Source: Coriolopsis trogii
Taxonomy: Eukaryota > Basidiomycota > Agaricomycetes > Polyporales > Polyporaceae
NCBI GenBank assembly: GCA_020543525.1
Contig: JAHYIO010000007.1
Location: 1,054,001-1,118,000, forward strand
Length of the DNA: 64,000 bases
Reading direction: 5' to 3'
Part shown: piece by piece, positions 9,501-16,933 of the stretch
How positions within the stretch are numbered: position 1 is the first letter of the stretch
How the letters are laid out: every line of letters begins with the position of its first letter
Notes under the pieces: generated by a model
Database searches by the model: none
What the model saw: the letters and a program-made list of their open reading frames with translations, nothing else
What the model was told of the DNA's origin: nothing
Program-made: the position numbers and the translations under genes

Positions 9501-11194
9501 TTGCTATTCGGGTTGTACCTCGCCTCAAGGATCTTTCGACCCATGATACGAATCATCGAACCATGTTTGACAGCACCATCAGGTAGCTTGTCAAAGATAC
9601 ACATGCGACCTTCGCCTTGGAACAAGGAATAACCATTGCGCTCGATGGAGCCCGTCGAGAAAAGACGACCTTCCACATGCGGGATATAGTAGACGTTGTT
9701 GAAGGTGACAGGGACGCTCTGATTATCAATGTACGCGATCCCTTCAACCGTTCCCGATCCAAGCGCATGGATAACACTACTTTCACCTGACGCAGCCGTT
9801 CCAAAGGGAACAGTGGTCTCGAAAGGCTGGTAGGTAGAAAAGTCAGACATGTCGCCGGTGATATGTTGAGAGGCTCCTGAGTCCATAAGCCACATGGTCC
9901 ACTTCGAGCTGTCCGAGGCCATAGCCTCATCATAGAAAGAAGCAGCGATGTTCGAGGGACCCGAAAGTACGTTTACGGCTGATACAGACTCAGAGACGAC
10001 ATGTGCATGGCTATGAGAAGTAGTGTCCTTGTTCTTCCCCTTGTCCTTGTCCTTATCCCTCTCCTTCTCCTTCTTCTTGCCCTTGGGACGCTTGTCTGGA
10101 TGCTTCTTGTAGCAGTTGGACTCGTGGTGAGAACTACCGCCACAGAAGGAGCAAGGACCCTTAGGCTTCGGCTTGGTCTGGGAGACCTTGTTGGCGGACT
10201 GTCCGTTCTTGCGCAATGACTCCTCGGCCAAGGTCTTCGACTGGATGTCGTCGAGGGTGACCTTGTCGATGTCCGTAATAGCCATTAGCGCAGAAACCAT
10301 GGACTGGTAGGACTCGGGGACCTTCGACAGCAACAGGAGAGCCTGCATGGTCTTGCTGAGCTTGACGCCGTTGCTATCGATGTCGCGAAGGCGGTTGATG
10401 ATCTTCATCATCTGGTCCTGGAGAGGCTTTGAATCGTTCATGCGAGGCTCTGCAACGAGCGACTCGAACATGCCCCAGACGTGAGCACTGTTGGGCGTGC
10501 CAAACTTCGTCTTGATGGCGGCCCAGGTTTCAGCGGCTGTCATGGTACGAGGAGCAGCACCACCTTGACCCAGAACCTTCGCATCGAGGACGTAGTGGAA
10601 GTTCGGTGAGACCCGCATATACATCATGCCGCGAGCCTGCCCATTGAGCTTCTGCCATGCCTCTATGGCGACTAACTCCGCCGCAGTGGCAGTAGTACCG
10701 GCAGGAGAGGGCTCAGTCTTGGTGCCTTCGACAATCTCCCAACAGCCCATGAAGATGAAGTACCCCTTGAGCTTTGCAGCCCAGTCATTGTACTGGTTCG
10801 CCGAAGAAAGGATAGGGATCGAGTCGATCTTGACGTCTCCCATGATTGAAAGCAGGTACTGAGAAGAGTGGAGATAATCCTCGTCGTCGAAGTCTAGAGT
10901 GAAGGATATAGGCGCAACAGATGGAAGCGCAGTGACGAGAGGAGGAGGGAGAGTTTCGATTGGAGAGAGATGTGGAGATGCGACGAGAGGGGTGTCGTAT
11001 GGGGTGTTAGAGGCGAGAGGAAGCGCTACGACAAGTGGTGTGTCGTAGGGTGTATCGGATGCGACTGGAAGAGCTGTGTTGACTCCAGCAAGAAACTCCT
11101 CGTCTGCTTGGTAGGGAGAGATAGGTTGCCAAGCGAACGATGTGGGATCTTCCGGTAAAGCAACGTTGTTGTACCGATGAGGACAGGGGCTCAC
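6539..11194 (-). CDS. Copia Gag-Pol polyprotein
   Basis: A single frame of 1551 residues encodes all the functions for copia retrotransposition. A gag region begins with a Pro-rich leader holding a near-duplicated segment (ALPVASDTPYDTP / ALPLASNTPYDTP) and then GDVKIDSIPILSSANQYNDW. A CCHC zinc knuckle, CSFCGGSSHHESNC, starts at residue 348. The protease motif WLMDSGASQH has its aspartate at 438. The integrase has an HHCC finger (WHRRFGHAG ... CDGCAFG) and a DDE core (HTDLDGPM, VRSDRGGEYTS, QQNGRAERWNR). Reverse transcriptase has YVDDLLLIGD with the catalytic pair at 1234-1235. RNase H includes SLSSTEAEYKAASD near the C-terminus. No stop or frameshift is seen, and the stop codon sits just before the polypurine tract. 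About 680 bp of leader separate it from the primer site. The internal ATG before GDVKID is an alternative start. Confidence 0.95.
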   Translation of the reverse strand: MSPCPHRYNNVALPEDPTSFAWQPISPYQADEEFLAGVNTALPVASDTPYDTPLVVALPLASNTPYDTPLVASPHLSPIETLPPPLVTALPSVAPISFTLDFDDEDYLHSSQYLLSIMGDVKIDSIPILSSANQYNDWAAKLKGYFIFMGCWEIVEGTKTEPSPAGTTATAAELVAIEAWQKLNGQARGMMYMRVSPNFHYVLDAKVLGQGGAAPRTMTAAETWAAIKTKFGTPNSAHVWGMFESLVAEPRMNDSKPLQDQMMKIINRLRDIDSNGVKLSKTMQALLLLSKVPESYQSMVSALMAITDIDKVTLDDIQSKTLAEESLRKNGQSANKVSQTKPKPKGPCSFCGGSSHHESNCYKKHPDKRPKGKKKEKERDKDKDKGKNKDTTSHSHAHVVSESVSAVNVLSGPSNIAASFYDEAMASDSSKWTMWLMDSGASQHITGDMSDFSTYQPFETTVPFGTAASGESSVIHALGSGTVEGIAYIDNQSVPVTFNNVYYIPHVEGRLFSTGSIERNGYSLFQGEGRMCIFDKLPDGAVKHGSMIRIMGRKILEARYNPNSNTYWTLLELRNGQRVHLNVRRFKTWHRRFGHAGKDVVRHLPKNTKGVDAVDPADEEPCDGCAFGKSTRAPFPPSEKRATEVLELIHTDLDGPMRTQAIGGWKYFAGFIDDYSGLARAYYLKHKSDAVKAFLDYKAWAETQTGKKIKKVRSDRGGEYTSSEFSELLRSHGIEHQKTVAGSPQQNGRAERWNRTITEKALCMLHQAGLSHGFWQLAIDAAVHIYNRQPMRRHKWQCPITLWDGTIPDVSYFRVFGCKAFVHVQKAKREGKLDKKVVEMIFVGYEQGSKGYRFWNPATRSIVVSRDVTFDEESFPARKLPGNQPVAPSDNPFVNDQSDESSNDDSDSVDPNDILDIPLPIPLDVPPPLDHSVDDDAPEAPALANAPDRPPTPPPVPAPHPPHRRGRNRPVGDNQPSIARDRPRRDKAGIPHPSRTQDNIYGDENPVHVDARTDPDGDQWEAETFLAFLAAAQSKAGIPQSHKEAMRSPDAPKWREAEKSEYDSLIENRTWLLVPRPKGRHVVSNRWVYDIKHDGRYKARLVARGFTQVWGEDYHETFSPVARFESIRYLLAHAALEDWDIESMDVKTAFLNGDLEEEIYMEQPKGWVVPGKEDHVCLLKKAIYGLKQASRQWNAKIHQSLLDLGFQRTYSDAGIYVYRRQGGEHVTIVVLYVDDLLLIGDQSSHIKHVKRSLSKQYKMTDLGPVKRFLGLRITRDRSTRTLDIDQEEYIQSVLERFQMADCKPSRTPLPAGAVLVKTDQPASDSFRQRYQSLIGSLLYAMLGTRPDIAFAVTRLSKYNANPSEAHMNYAKYVLRYLQGTKAYRLRYKGASNDGLISYSDSDWVEDRDDRHSTSGFVFLMAGGAVSWASRRQPTISLSSTEAEYKAASDTCRQLAWLRTFGNELGDDVTDPTPLCLDNQGSIFLSVNPVIDRRTKHIEIRYHFIREQVEMGSVEIYYVASEDQLADPLTKNVPYSNQAKFVEEIGLVSVAS

Positions 11195-11879
11195 GGCACA
11201 ATTGTACCAACCGTCACTTTGAAGGTGGGCGTCAACTTGTTCGTCAGAGTCCCAAACGTGCGGAAGATCCTCGCAGGATTCCTCGTTGCCTGAGCTGTCA
11301 GAGGATGCTTCTGTCGAAGTATCAATGATGTCCTCGACTTCAGACTCAGAGGAATGAGGAGATGCTGGAAGAGTCGGCTCCAGAACGGTGGTTCAAAGTA
11401 TACGCGATGATTGACGTGCCACGTGCGAGGAAGGTGGACAGGGGCACCTTTTGAGGTGAACCAGAGAGCCAGTAAGCCGAAATTACCGACAATCCGGGTA
11501 GAAGTCGCCAACTGTGCCCAAGAAACGCTATAGTAACTACCGAGGCAAAAAGGTATCGTAAGGAGGGTCCGAACGGTTGTCCTCCGGTCCAAAGGTGCTA
11601 ACCACCCCGGGTACAACAGCTGGCGGGCGCAAGTGCGTGGCCTGGCTGAGGGATGCCTGAATCACCCAGGTGCCTCGAGAGCACAACAGGTGTTACAACG
11701 ATAGTAGACTAGAGACTGACTACGAAGCGCTCAGGGCTGCGTCACGAGCGCAGAAATGTCCCCCTGGCAGCAGTGTCGGCGGGCACAGTCAAGAGAGTAG
11801 GAAAGTGGGATGCACGGGCAGAGAGTCGACGTACAAAGAGTTGCGCGCAGAGGTGTCGACAGAGAAGCAACCGATTAGA

Positions 11880-11896
11880 GCGCAGGGCTCATAACC
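11880..11896 (-). other. Copia primer-binding site, matching the anticodon half of initiator tRNA-Met
   Basis: The plus strand reads GCGCAGGGCTCATAACC, directly abutting the LTR. This equals the D-arm/anticodon-loop part of yeast initiator tRNA-Met, including the CAT anticodon, as I recall that sequence. Drosophila copia is known to be primed by an internal fragment (5' half) of the same tRNA, so the site fits the half-tRNA priming mode rather than priming by an intact tRNA 3' end. Confidence 0.8.
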
Positions 11897-12463
11897 TGAT
11901 GAACTCTGAACCTGGAAGGCTTGGAGCGACCTGTAAGTCACACAAAGAGAGATCTTCAGTCAGTGAGCGAACGACTATATTGCATAGTTTAGTACCTGTA
12001 AGTCACACAAAGAGAGACTACAAGTACTAGTAAGTAAAGTGTAGTAGAGCATAAGTAATGAGTGAGACTTACTCTTCAGTCAGTGAGCGAACGACTGAAG
12101 AGCAGAGGGGCAAACAGACTGCCTTATATACTGGAGAGAGGAGTGCATGAGTAAGCGAATGAAGCAGTCACATGTTAACCATAGAGCGATGAGTAAGAGT
12201 CCGTACTCGGCGTATGAGTAAGAGCCGAGAGTATTCTGAGTAAGACATAAGGTCTAGAATGTTCCGGTGCATTGTAGAACGCACAGGAAGACAAGGGAAC
12301 CATATGGTCATGGGAATGTACAGTAGTTTCGTAGAGAAAACCGTATATGGTAAGTAGAAACACAGCCTATAGTAAGCGCTATCTAAACATAGGTAAACAT
12401 GACCATACAAAGGTTGTGTGCACAACTCCGGACCGGTAGAGCCGTAAATCCAGAATGTCAACA
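11897..12463 (-). repeat. Copia 5' LTR (567 bp)
   Basis: On the minus strand the LTR starts TGTTGACATTCTGG and ends GAGTTCATCA, with TG...CA ends. A TATA-like TATATAA lies at 12124-12130. The copy is identical by eye to 5961-6527. It carries the element's promoter. Confidence 0.93.
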
Positions 12464-12468
12464 GGTCG
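12464..12468. repeat. Right 5-bp target duplication of the copia element
   Basis: GGTCG, matching 5956-5960. The gypsy gag frame resumes directly after it. Confidence 0.88.
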
Positions 12469-13121
12469 TCGTCGCGAACGACCAGCTGCCGGCCTGGTGG
12501 TGCTTTTTGGTGAAGGCCTGCCGCCAGCGTTCGACACGCTCGCCTCGGACGAACGAGACAATCGTAGTGATTGCTCGATCCTTGTCCATGCCTCCCACGT
12601 AGAGCTGTACTTGCTGCTTGACCTTGACGGGGGTCGTGGGGGCTTGGAGTTGGCTGAAGAGTGTTTTGATCGCCGCGTCGACGTAGGCTTGCGTAGCCGT
12701 GTCGAGTGGTGCCACCATCGCTCCTGTTGCTCGAGAAGTTTTGGGTGTGGTGCGGAGAGTAGCGGTCGGATTGTAGCGAAGCGGGTGGTGGCGGTAGTGT
12801 GCGGGCAGGTGATGCGGGTGTAGGGGGATGATGTGTCAAGACGTCCGAGATAGGTGGTGTTGTCGTCGTAGCGGTGCGGGCAGGTGGTCTCTCTGCACGC
12901 GCTGAAGTTGTCGGTGTCAGGGTTGTAGTGGTAGTCTCGGGTGAGTCGGATGTGTCGGACGTGGAACGCGCCAGCACAAGGCCAAGCGGCAGGAGGGGAG
13001 GGGGATGATCGATCGGAAGAGGGGGAATGGGTGACGGGGCGCGTGATGCGCTCGCCGAGAGGATCGGACTGGGCTCGGGCGGGAATAGCTCCTCCAACAA
13101 TGTATCGTAGTCGCAGTCCAT
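12464..13121 (-). pseudogene. Gypsy gag, N-terminal half
   Basis: The frame opens at an ATG at 13121 (MDCDYDTLLEELFPPEPSP) and runs as a Ser/Thr/Pro-rich leader. A different frame, from about 12718, carries the capsid-like part: DAAIKTLFSQLQ, LYVGGMDKDRAITTIVSFV and GERVERWRQAFTKKHH. The change of frame between about 12720 and 12900 is most simply an indel. The reading stops at 12469 where the copia element sits and resumes at 1672. It lies directly downstream of the LTR and leader, as expected for gag. Confidence 0.7.
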
Positions 13122-13688
13122 GAAACTAACCGCTCCACTGTCTTGTGCACAGTGCGCCTGCGATCGAGGTATTTAATCTCGATCCGGACAAGAAAGTGGG
13201 AGTGGACATGAAGAATCCGCCGGGACAGCACCCGGGGGCCCAGATTCAACAGCGGTCGTAACGTGCCTGCCTCAAAAGGCTGACTGACACGTGGAATACA
13301 GGGGGCTAAACAGAACGTAGAGTAGTTAGCGAAAGATACAGAAACTATACACAATACCGTAAAATGCCAATAGGTGAGTGTAAGGTAAGGCCGGGAAGGG
13401 TGGTGAGGTGCCGTGCTGCCGGGGAGTTGTCGTCCGGTGGTGCGGAGAGAAGAGAGGTCGACTAGAGTGGCGGGAGAGGTGAGGAGGGGAGTGCGAGACC
13501 AGGAAGTGTCATCCGGGACGCGATGTCGGAGGTTGGTTGAAAAGTGTCGGAGTCGGCACCTATCGCTGAACACCAGCGACGACGCGAAGGGGTGTGTTGG
13601 CTAGAGAGGAAAGAGGTAGAGTCGGAGCGTGTGGACGCCCTCGAGCCCGCTAGATACCACGGACGTGAGGGGAAAGGGAAAAGAGGTG

Positions 13689-13698
13689 AGTTCAAGCT
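13689..13698 (-). other. Putative self-priming primer-binding site of the gypsy element
   Basis: Two bases inside the LTR end, the element strand reads AGCTTGAACT. This pairs over ten bases, with one G-U wobble, with AGTTCGAGCT at the predicted 5' end of the element's own RNA (13752-13761). Tf1/sushi elements are known to prime reverse transcription from the 5' end of their own transcript. No match to a tRNA 3' end is evident here. The pairing segment is close to palindromic, so a chance match is possible. Confidence 0.4.
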
Positions 13699-13700
13699 AA

Positions 13701-14010
13701 TGATACGACCACGACGTGGTCACCCGAAAGAGGAAGGCGGGGCAAAGTACCAGCTCGAACTAAGGTCGATAACCCCAGTTCTCGTGGTATTTATATTCAC
13801 ATAAGTCTCCGGGATAAGCCCGGGAATGTACCTAATTATAACCATAAGTAACATAGTAAGTAGCTTGGCATAGCAGGTGATAGGCGATCGAAGACATGTG
13901 AGTAGCTTATCAGTAAGTATGGCATAAGTGGCGGCATATGTAAAGGTCAAATGATATTCAGCATAGGGGCATAATGGGTCATATGGGCGACTATGTCTTG
14001 TCTCGTAACA
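13701..14010 (-). repeat. Gypsy 5' LTR (310 bp)
   Basis: On the minus strand the segment begins TGTTACGAG and ends GGTCGTATCA, giving TG...CA ends and a short imperfect inverted terminal repeat (TGTTACGA / TCGTATCA). It contains a TATA box at 13790-13795 and lies just upstream of gag. The partner LTR is outside the window, so the ends rest on these signals rather than on alignment of two copies. Confidence 0.65.
13790..13795 (-). promoter_or_regulatory. TATA box of the gypsy LTR promoter
   Basis: TATAAA on the minus strand within ATATAAATA. About 34 bases downstream (13761) lies the segment AGTTCGAGCT that pairs with the proposed primer-binding site, a normal distance for a transcription start. 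Confidence 0.55.
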
Positions 14011-14972
14011 CAAGTCAGCCTTTGGCGCCCCGATAGCGCCCACCTCTCGGAGAGTGCATAGAGCGTTGCTGGTCTGTGAGCGATACATCTTCCTCCACAA
14101 GACCTTGAAAGGCGTATTGAGCATCCTATATAACCTTCCTCTGGCGTTTCAGGACCCTGTAGGGGTGAATGTGCCCTCGAACAGGCTGTGGACCCCTTTC
14201 TGCTGTTGAATGCCATGGATGTTGCGCCGCTTGTCATCTCGTTCCCCGCTTAGATCAAACTGGTCATCCATCAAGTGTGATAACTCGAGATATCTCATTT
14301 GATTGCAGAGATTATCTGTGCTTCCACCTTACATAAGCTGGACACCGGCTAATGGGCGCTGCCCATCCCCACAGCAAGCATTTGTGCGATCTGCCAAGTA
14401 CAGCCAGCTCTAACCTCGTGACCGTCTTGACGCGTGACATCACGCGTTTGCGCCGCCAGACGACGCGACTTGTCGGAGGGCCTCGAGTCTTGGTCTCTCT
14501 CGTACTAATATCCCCTCCTGCCCCCTGCCGAGCAACACGGCAGATATACGCATTGTAAATACACTTGCTCTGACCCGCGCATTGGACTATACCCCTCCTC
14601 GAGGTTCCCACTGGATGACTCCGACAGGACGTCTGGGAGAACTTCCTGCAGGAGGGGGGACAAGGTGGGATCGGAGCGTCTGGAGCGGAAGTCACGTGTC
14701 TAAGTGAAGTTGGCCTCAACAGTAAATCTCCCCAGCTGTATTATCTTTGTGTTAAGCCTGACTGAATGTTATGAAAAACATACAAACGTCGCACTGTCCA
14801 AAAGTCATGGACGCGGGTTTTGGAGGTCGGTACTATTCTCCCTAATCGGCCATGATATCTCCGCTGGACTTTTGGAAGTCTGCGTGCCTTCTGTATGCGT
14901 ACACATTGTGAGAGCATGGATGTAGCGGAAAGCAGGATCTCGCTATGATACACATGTACGATCTCGTGACGA
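14011..14972. other. Intergenic stretch without a recognised gene
   Basis: This lies between the gypsy LTR and the TAF8 stop. Frames are short and broken, and I recognise no protein family, tRNA or repeat. CAAGT just outside the LTR (14011-14015) would be the gypsy target duplication, but its partner is outside the window. Confidence 0.5.
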
Positions 14973-15973
14973 TCACGACAACTTCCACCGCTTGCGGGGG
15001 TGTGTGGTCGCTTCCCAGTTCACGGTCGCGCCCAATATCTCAGCGTCTTCGGCCGTATTGTCCTCTGTGCTCGTCAGGAGATTCTTCAGCGACTCTTGCA
15101 CTAGCGCGGCATTTTCGAGCTTCTTCTCGAGCGAGGGCAGCGCAGCTTTCTTCTGCGGCGAAATCTAAGTGGAGAGGTCAGTCCCCGACACGGATGTCTC
15201 ATTACGCTAGCACGTACCGGTGTTCGGAGGTAGGTGTGTTTTGGAGGGAGCGGCGGGGCATAATGGGGAAGGGGGCGAAGCGTCATCGGGATGGTTGGCG
15301 GTACGCCCTCGTCATCTGAACTCAATAGCTCGGGAGATGGGGATCGCGGGGGAGGAGGAAGTAGTGTGATCGCGTTCTGACCGCCTGACGGTTGCATACA
15401 ACATGAACCAGACTGTATGCATACGTGGGATGCACAGGACACACCTCTCTTCCTCTTCCTCGACTTCCTGCTGAACCGGTAGACCTCCGCCGCCTCCAGG
15501 TTATAGTCGTCCGAGGCGGAAAGCACATCGGAGACTACGGGTTTCGCACGGTTTGCAAGGTTTGCGTACTCGTGGGCGCGTTCGTACAGCTGCTCGATGA
15601 CTGGTAAGGATGGCGTAAGGATTATCGTGTACAGGGAAACGAAGCGCGTTGACGCACAGGCGACCACCTCCAACTCCAGTCTTCTCATCGCTCCGGGCTC
15701 TGCAGACTCAAACCCAGCGTCGCGCATTTCTGCGGAGATGAGTCGGTGAAGGCAGTGCGAGGCAAGCTGGGACGAAACTCCGGGGATTTCAGGTGCAGTT
15801 GGAGGCCCGCCTTGAGGGCGAGCAGAGCCCGCTGCCGGGTCGTTGAACGAGAACACTTGCACGCCGGGTTGTGGTGGATAACCGGGGTAGTACGTTGCAG
15901 GATATCCGTATTGCGCTGCCGGGTACGCCTGATAGCCCTGAGCCTGAGCATGAGCTGGGTAGTGGTTAGCCAT
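14973..15973 (-). CDS. TAF8: TFIID subunit 8 (TAF8), histone-fold transcription factor
   Basis: TAF8 pairs with TAF10 in TFIID, the general factor that recognises RNA polymerase II promoters. After a Tyr/Pro/Ala-rich N-terminus (MANHYPAHAQAQGYQAYPAA), the sequence has the bromodomain-associated histone fold: SSQLASHCLHRLISAEMRDA, AMRRLELEVVA and, across a short intron near 15603-15664, EQLYERAHEYANLANR. The TAF8 C-terminal signature follows: PPLPPKHTYLRTP. A last exon (KAALPSLEKKLENAALVQES) ends in RKRWKLS and TGA at 14973-14975. I chose the ATG at 15973 because a TATA box (TATAAATA, about 16111-16118) lies upstream of it. It is divergent from the riboflavin kinase gene, about 200 bp between starts. 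Confidence 0.85.
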
Positions 15974-16110
15974 GGCGGTGGCGGGAGCAGGGTTGTGTGC
16001 GAATGGGCGCTTGGTCTGGGGTGAACGTCTGGAGAGTTCCGGGAAGCTCGGGCCTGACGATGCAGACGACAGAGGCAGCACAGTCACTGCACTCACGCTC
16101 GTCTGCCTCG

Positions 16111-16118
16111 TATTTATA
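16111..16118 (-). promoter_or_regulatory. TATA-like element upstream of TAF8
   Basis: TATAAATA on the minus strand, about 140 bp before the chosen TAF8 start and inside the divergent interval shared with the riboflavin kinase gene. Confidence 0.4.
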
Positions 16119-16177
16119 ATCACGATACCCCCAAGACCTGTAATATCTCTATCTCCACCCTGCTCTTGCCATAACTT

Positions 16178-16933
16178 ATGACCACCATGGGCCTCGAAGA
16201 ACGACCCGCCGTCCTCGCCGGCACCGAATCGTACCGCGCAAGTCGCCCGGAGATCGTCGGCCCAGACGTCCCAGAGAAACCCTTCCCGATTCTGCTGTCG
16301 GGTGCAGTACAGAGAGGATATGGACGAGGCGGGAAGGATCTAGGCTGCCCGACAGGTACGCGTGTCCAGTATCTGTTTTAGGATACTCAAACTCATATCG
16401 TCCCGATGTAGCCAATCTGCCGGATGAGTGCATCGCGCCGATGAGCTCTGTGACCAAGACCGGCGTGTACTATGGTTACGCGCAGGTATCGAGAGAGAAC
16501 GATGGCAAGACGGTCCTATCTGAAGACGAAGGCAAGGTGCTTCCGATGGTCATGAGCCTCGGCTTGAATCCATTCTACAAGAACGAGAAACTGTCGGCAG
16601 TGCGTACACCCGAAGCCATTGGTTCTCTCATGTGCTGATATTCGCATCCTCCACGCAGGAGATTCATGTCATGCACAAGTTCTCGAGTGACTTCTACGGC
16701 CATAACATGAAGGTTATGATCCTTGGCTATATTCGACCGGAACTAGACTACGTCTCGAGAGGTGCGTTATTGAGAAATCGATCACGCTCTCCTGACTAAC
16801 ATTCGTTTCAGAGGCTCTTATTGAGGATATAGAGACGGACAAGCGTGTTGCTCTTAATTGCTTGGCACGTCCTGGCTACGAGAAATACCAGCGCGACGAA
16901 TTCTTCGACCTGTCAAGCCAACCTAGATTATAA
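16178..16933 (+). CDS. FMN1: Riboflavin kinase (flavokinase)
   Basis: The enzyme phosphorylates riboflavin with ATP to give FMN, the first step of flavin cofactor synthesis. Four exons encode about 190 residues, the usual size for the monofunctional eukaryotic enzyme. The diagnostic nucleotide-binding motif [15 protein letters not shown] is joined across intron 1 (16356-16411). It is followed by [24 protein letters not shown] (before intron 2, 16600-16658), [20 protein letters not shown] and GYIRPELDY. Intron 3 is 16762-16811, and the last exon ends at TAA 16931-16933. A second ATG nine bases downstream of the first could also be used. Confidence 0.9.

Larger units (their letters stand above)
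5961..12463 (-). mobile_element. Intact Ty1/copia LTR retrotransposon
   Basis: The element is complete: two 567-bp LTRs that look identical by eye, a 5-bp target duplication GGTCG (5956-5960 and 12464-12468), a primer-binding site touching the 5' LTR, a polypurine tract touching the 3' LTR, and one uninterrupted polyprotein frame of 1551 codons. The domain order protease, integrase, reverse transcriptase, RNase H is that of Ty1/copia. Identical LTRs and an open frame point to a recent, possibly still mobile insertion, unlike the decayed gypsy and hAT copies around it. Confidence 0.95.
1..14010 (-). mobile_element. Decayed Ty3/gypsy LTR retrotransposon, interrupted by two later insertions
   Basis: Read on the minus strand, the element begins with an LTR at 13701-14010, followed by a gag-like frame (about 13121-12464 and 1672-963) and a retropepsin-like protease (about 699-1). 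Reverse transcriptase and integrase would lie beyond the left edge. The gag frame is cut between 1672 and 12464 by a hAT transposon and a copia element. Removing both and one copy of each target duplication restores a continuous gag frame (KHHQAGSWSFATT before the cut, AFWDEVDKIFVDPNL after it). Apparent stop codons near 1411 and 377 and a frame change between about 12720 and 12900 show that this copy is dead. The self-priming-like leader suggests the Tf1/sushi (chromovirus) group, which is an inference. Confidence 0.85.

Noticed and set aside
11191..11616. Upstream frame of 141 codons in the copia leader
   Set aside because: It precedes the polyprotein and ends at its start, but has no retrotransposon or other domain I recognise; treated as leader sequence.
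15973..16123. Upstream extension of TAF8 beginning MIINTRQ
   Set aside because: The first codon is GTG, not ATG, and the segment overlaps a TATA box, so it is promoter and leader rather than protein.
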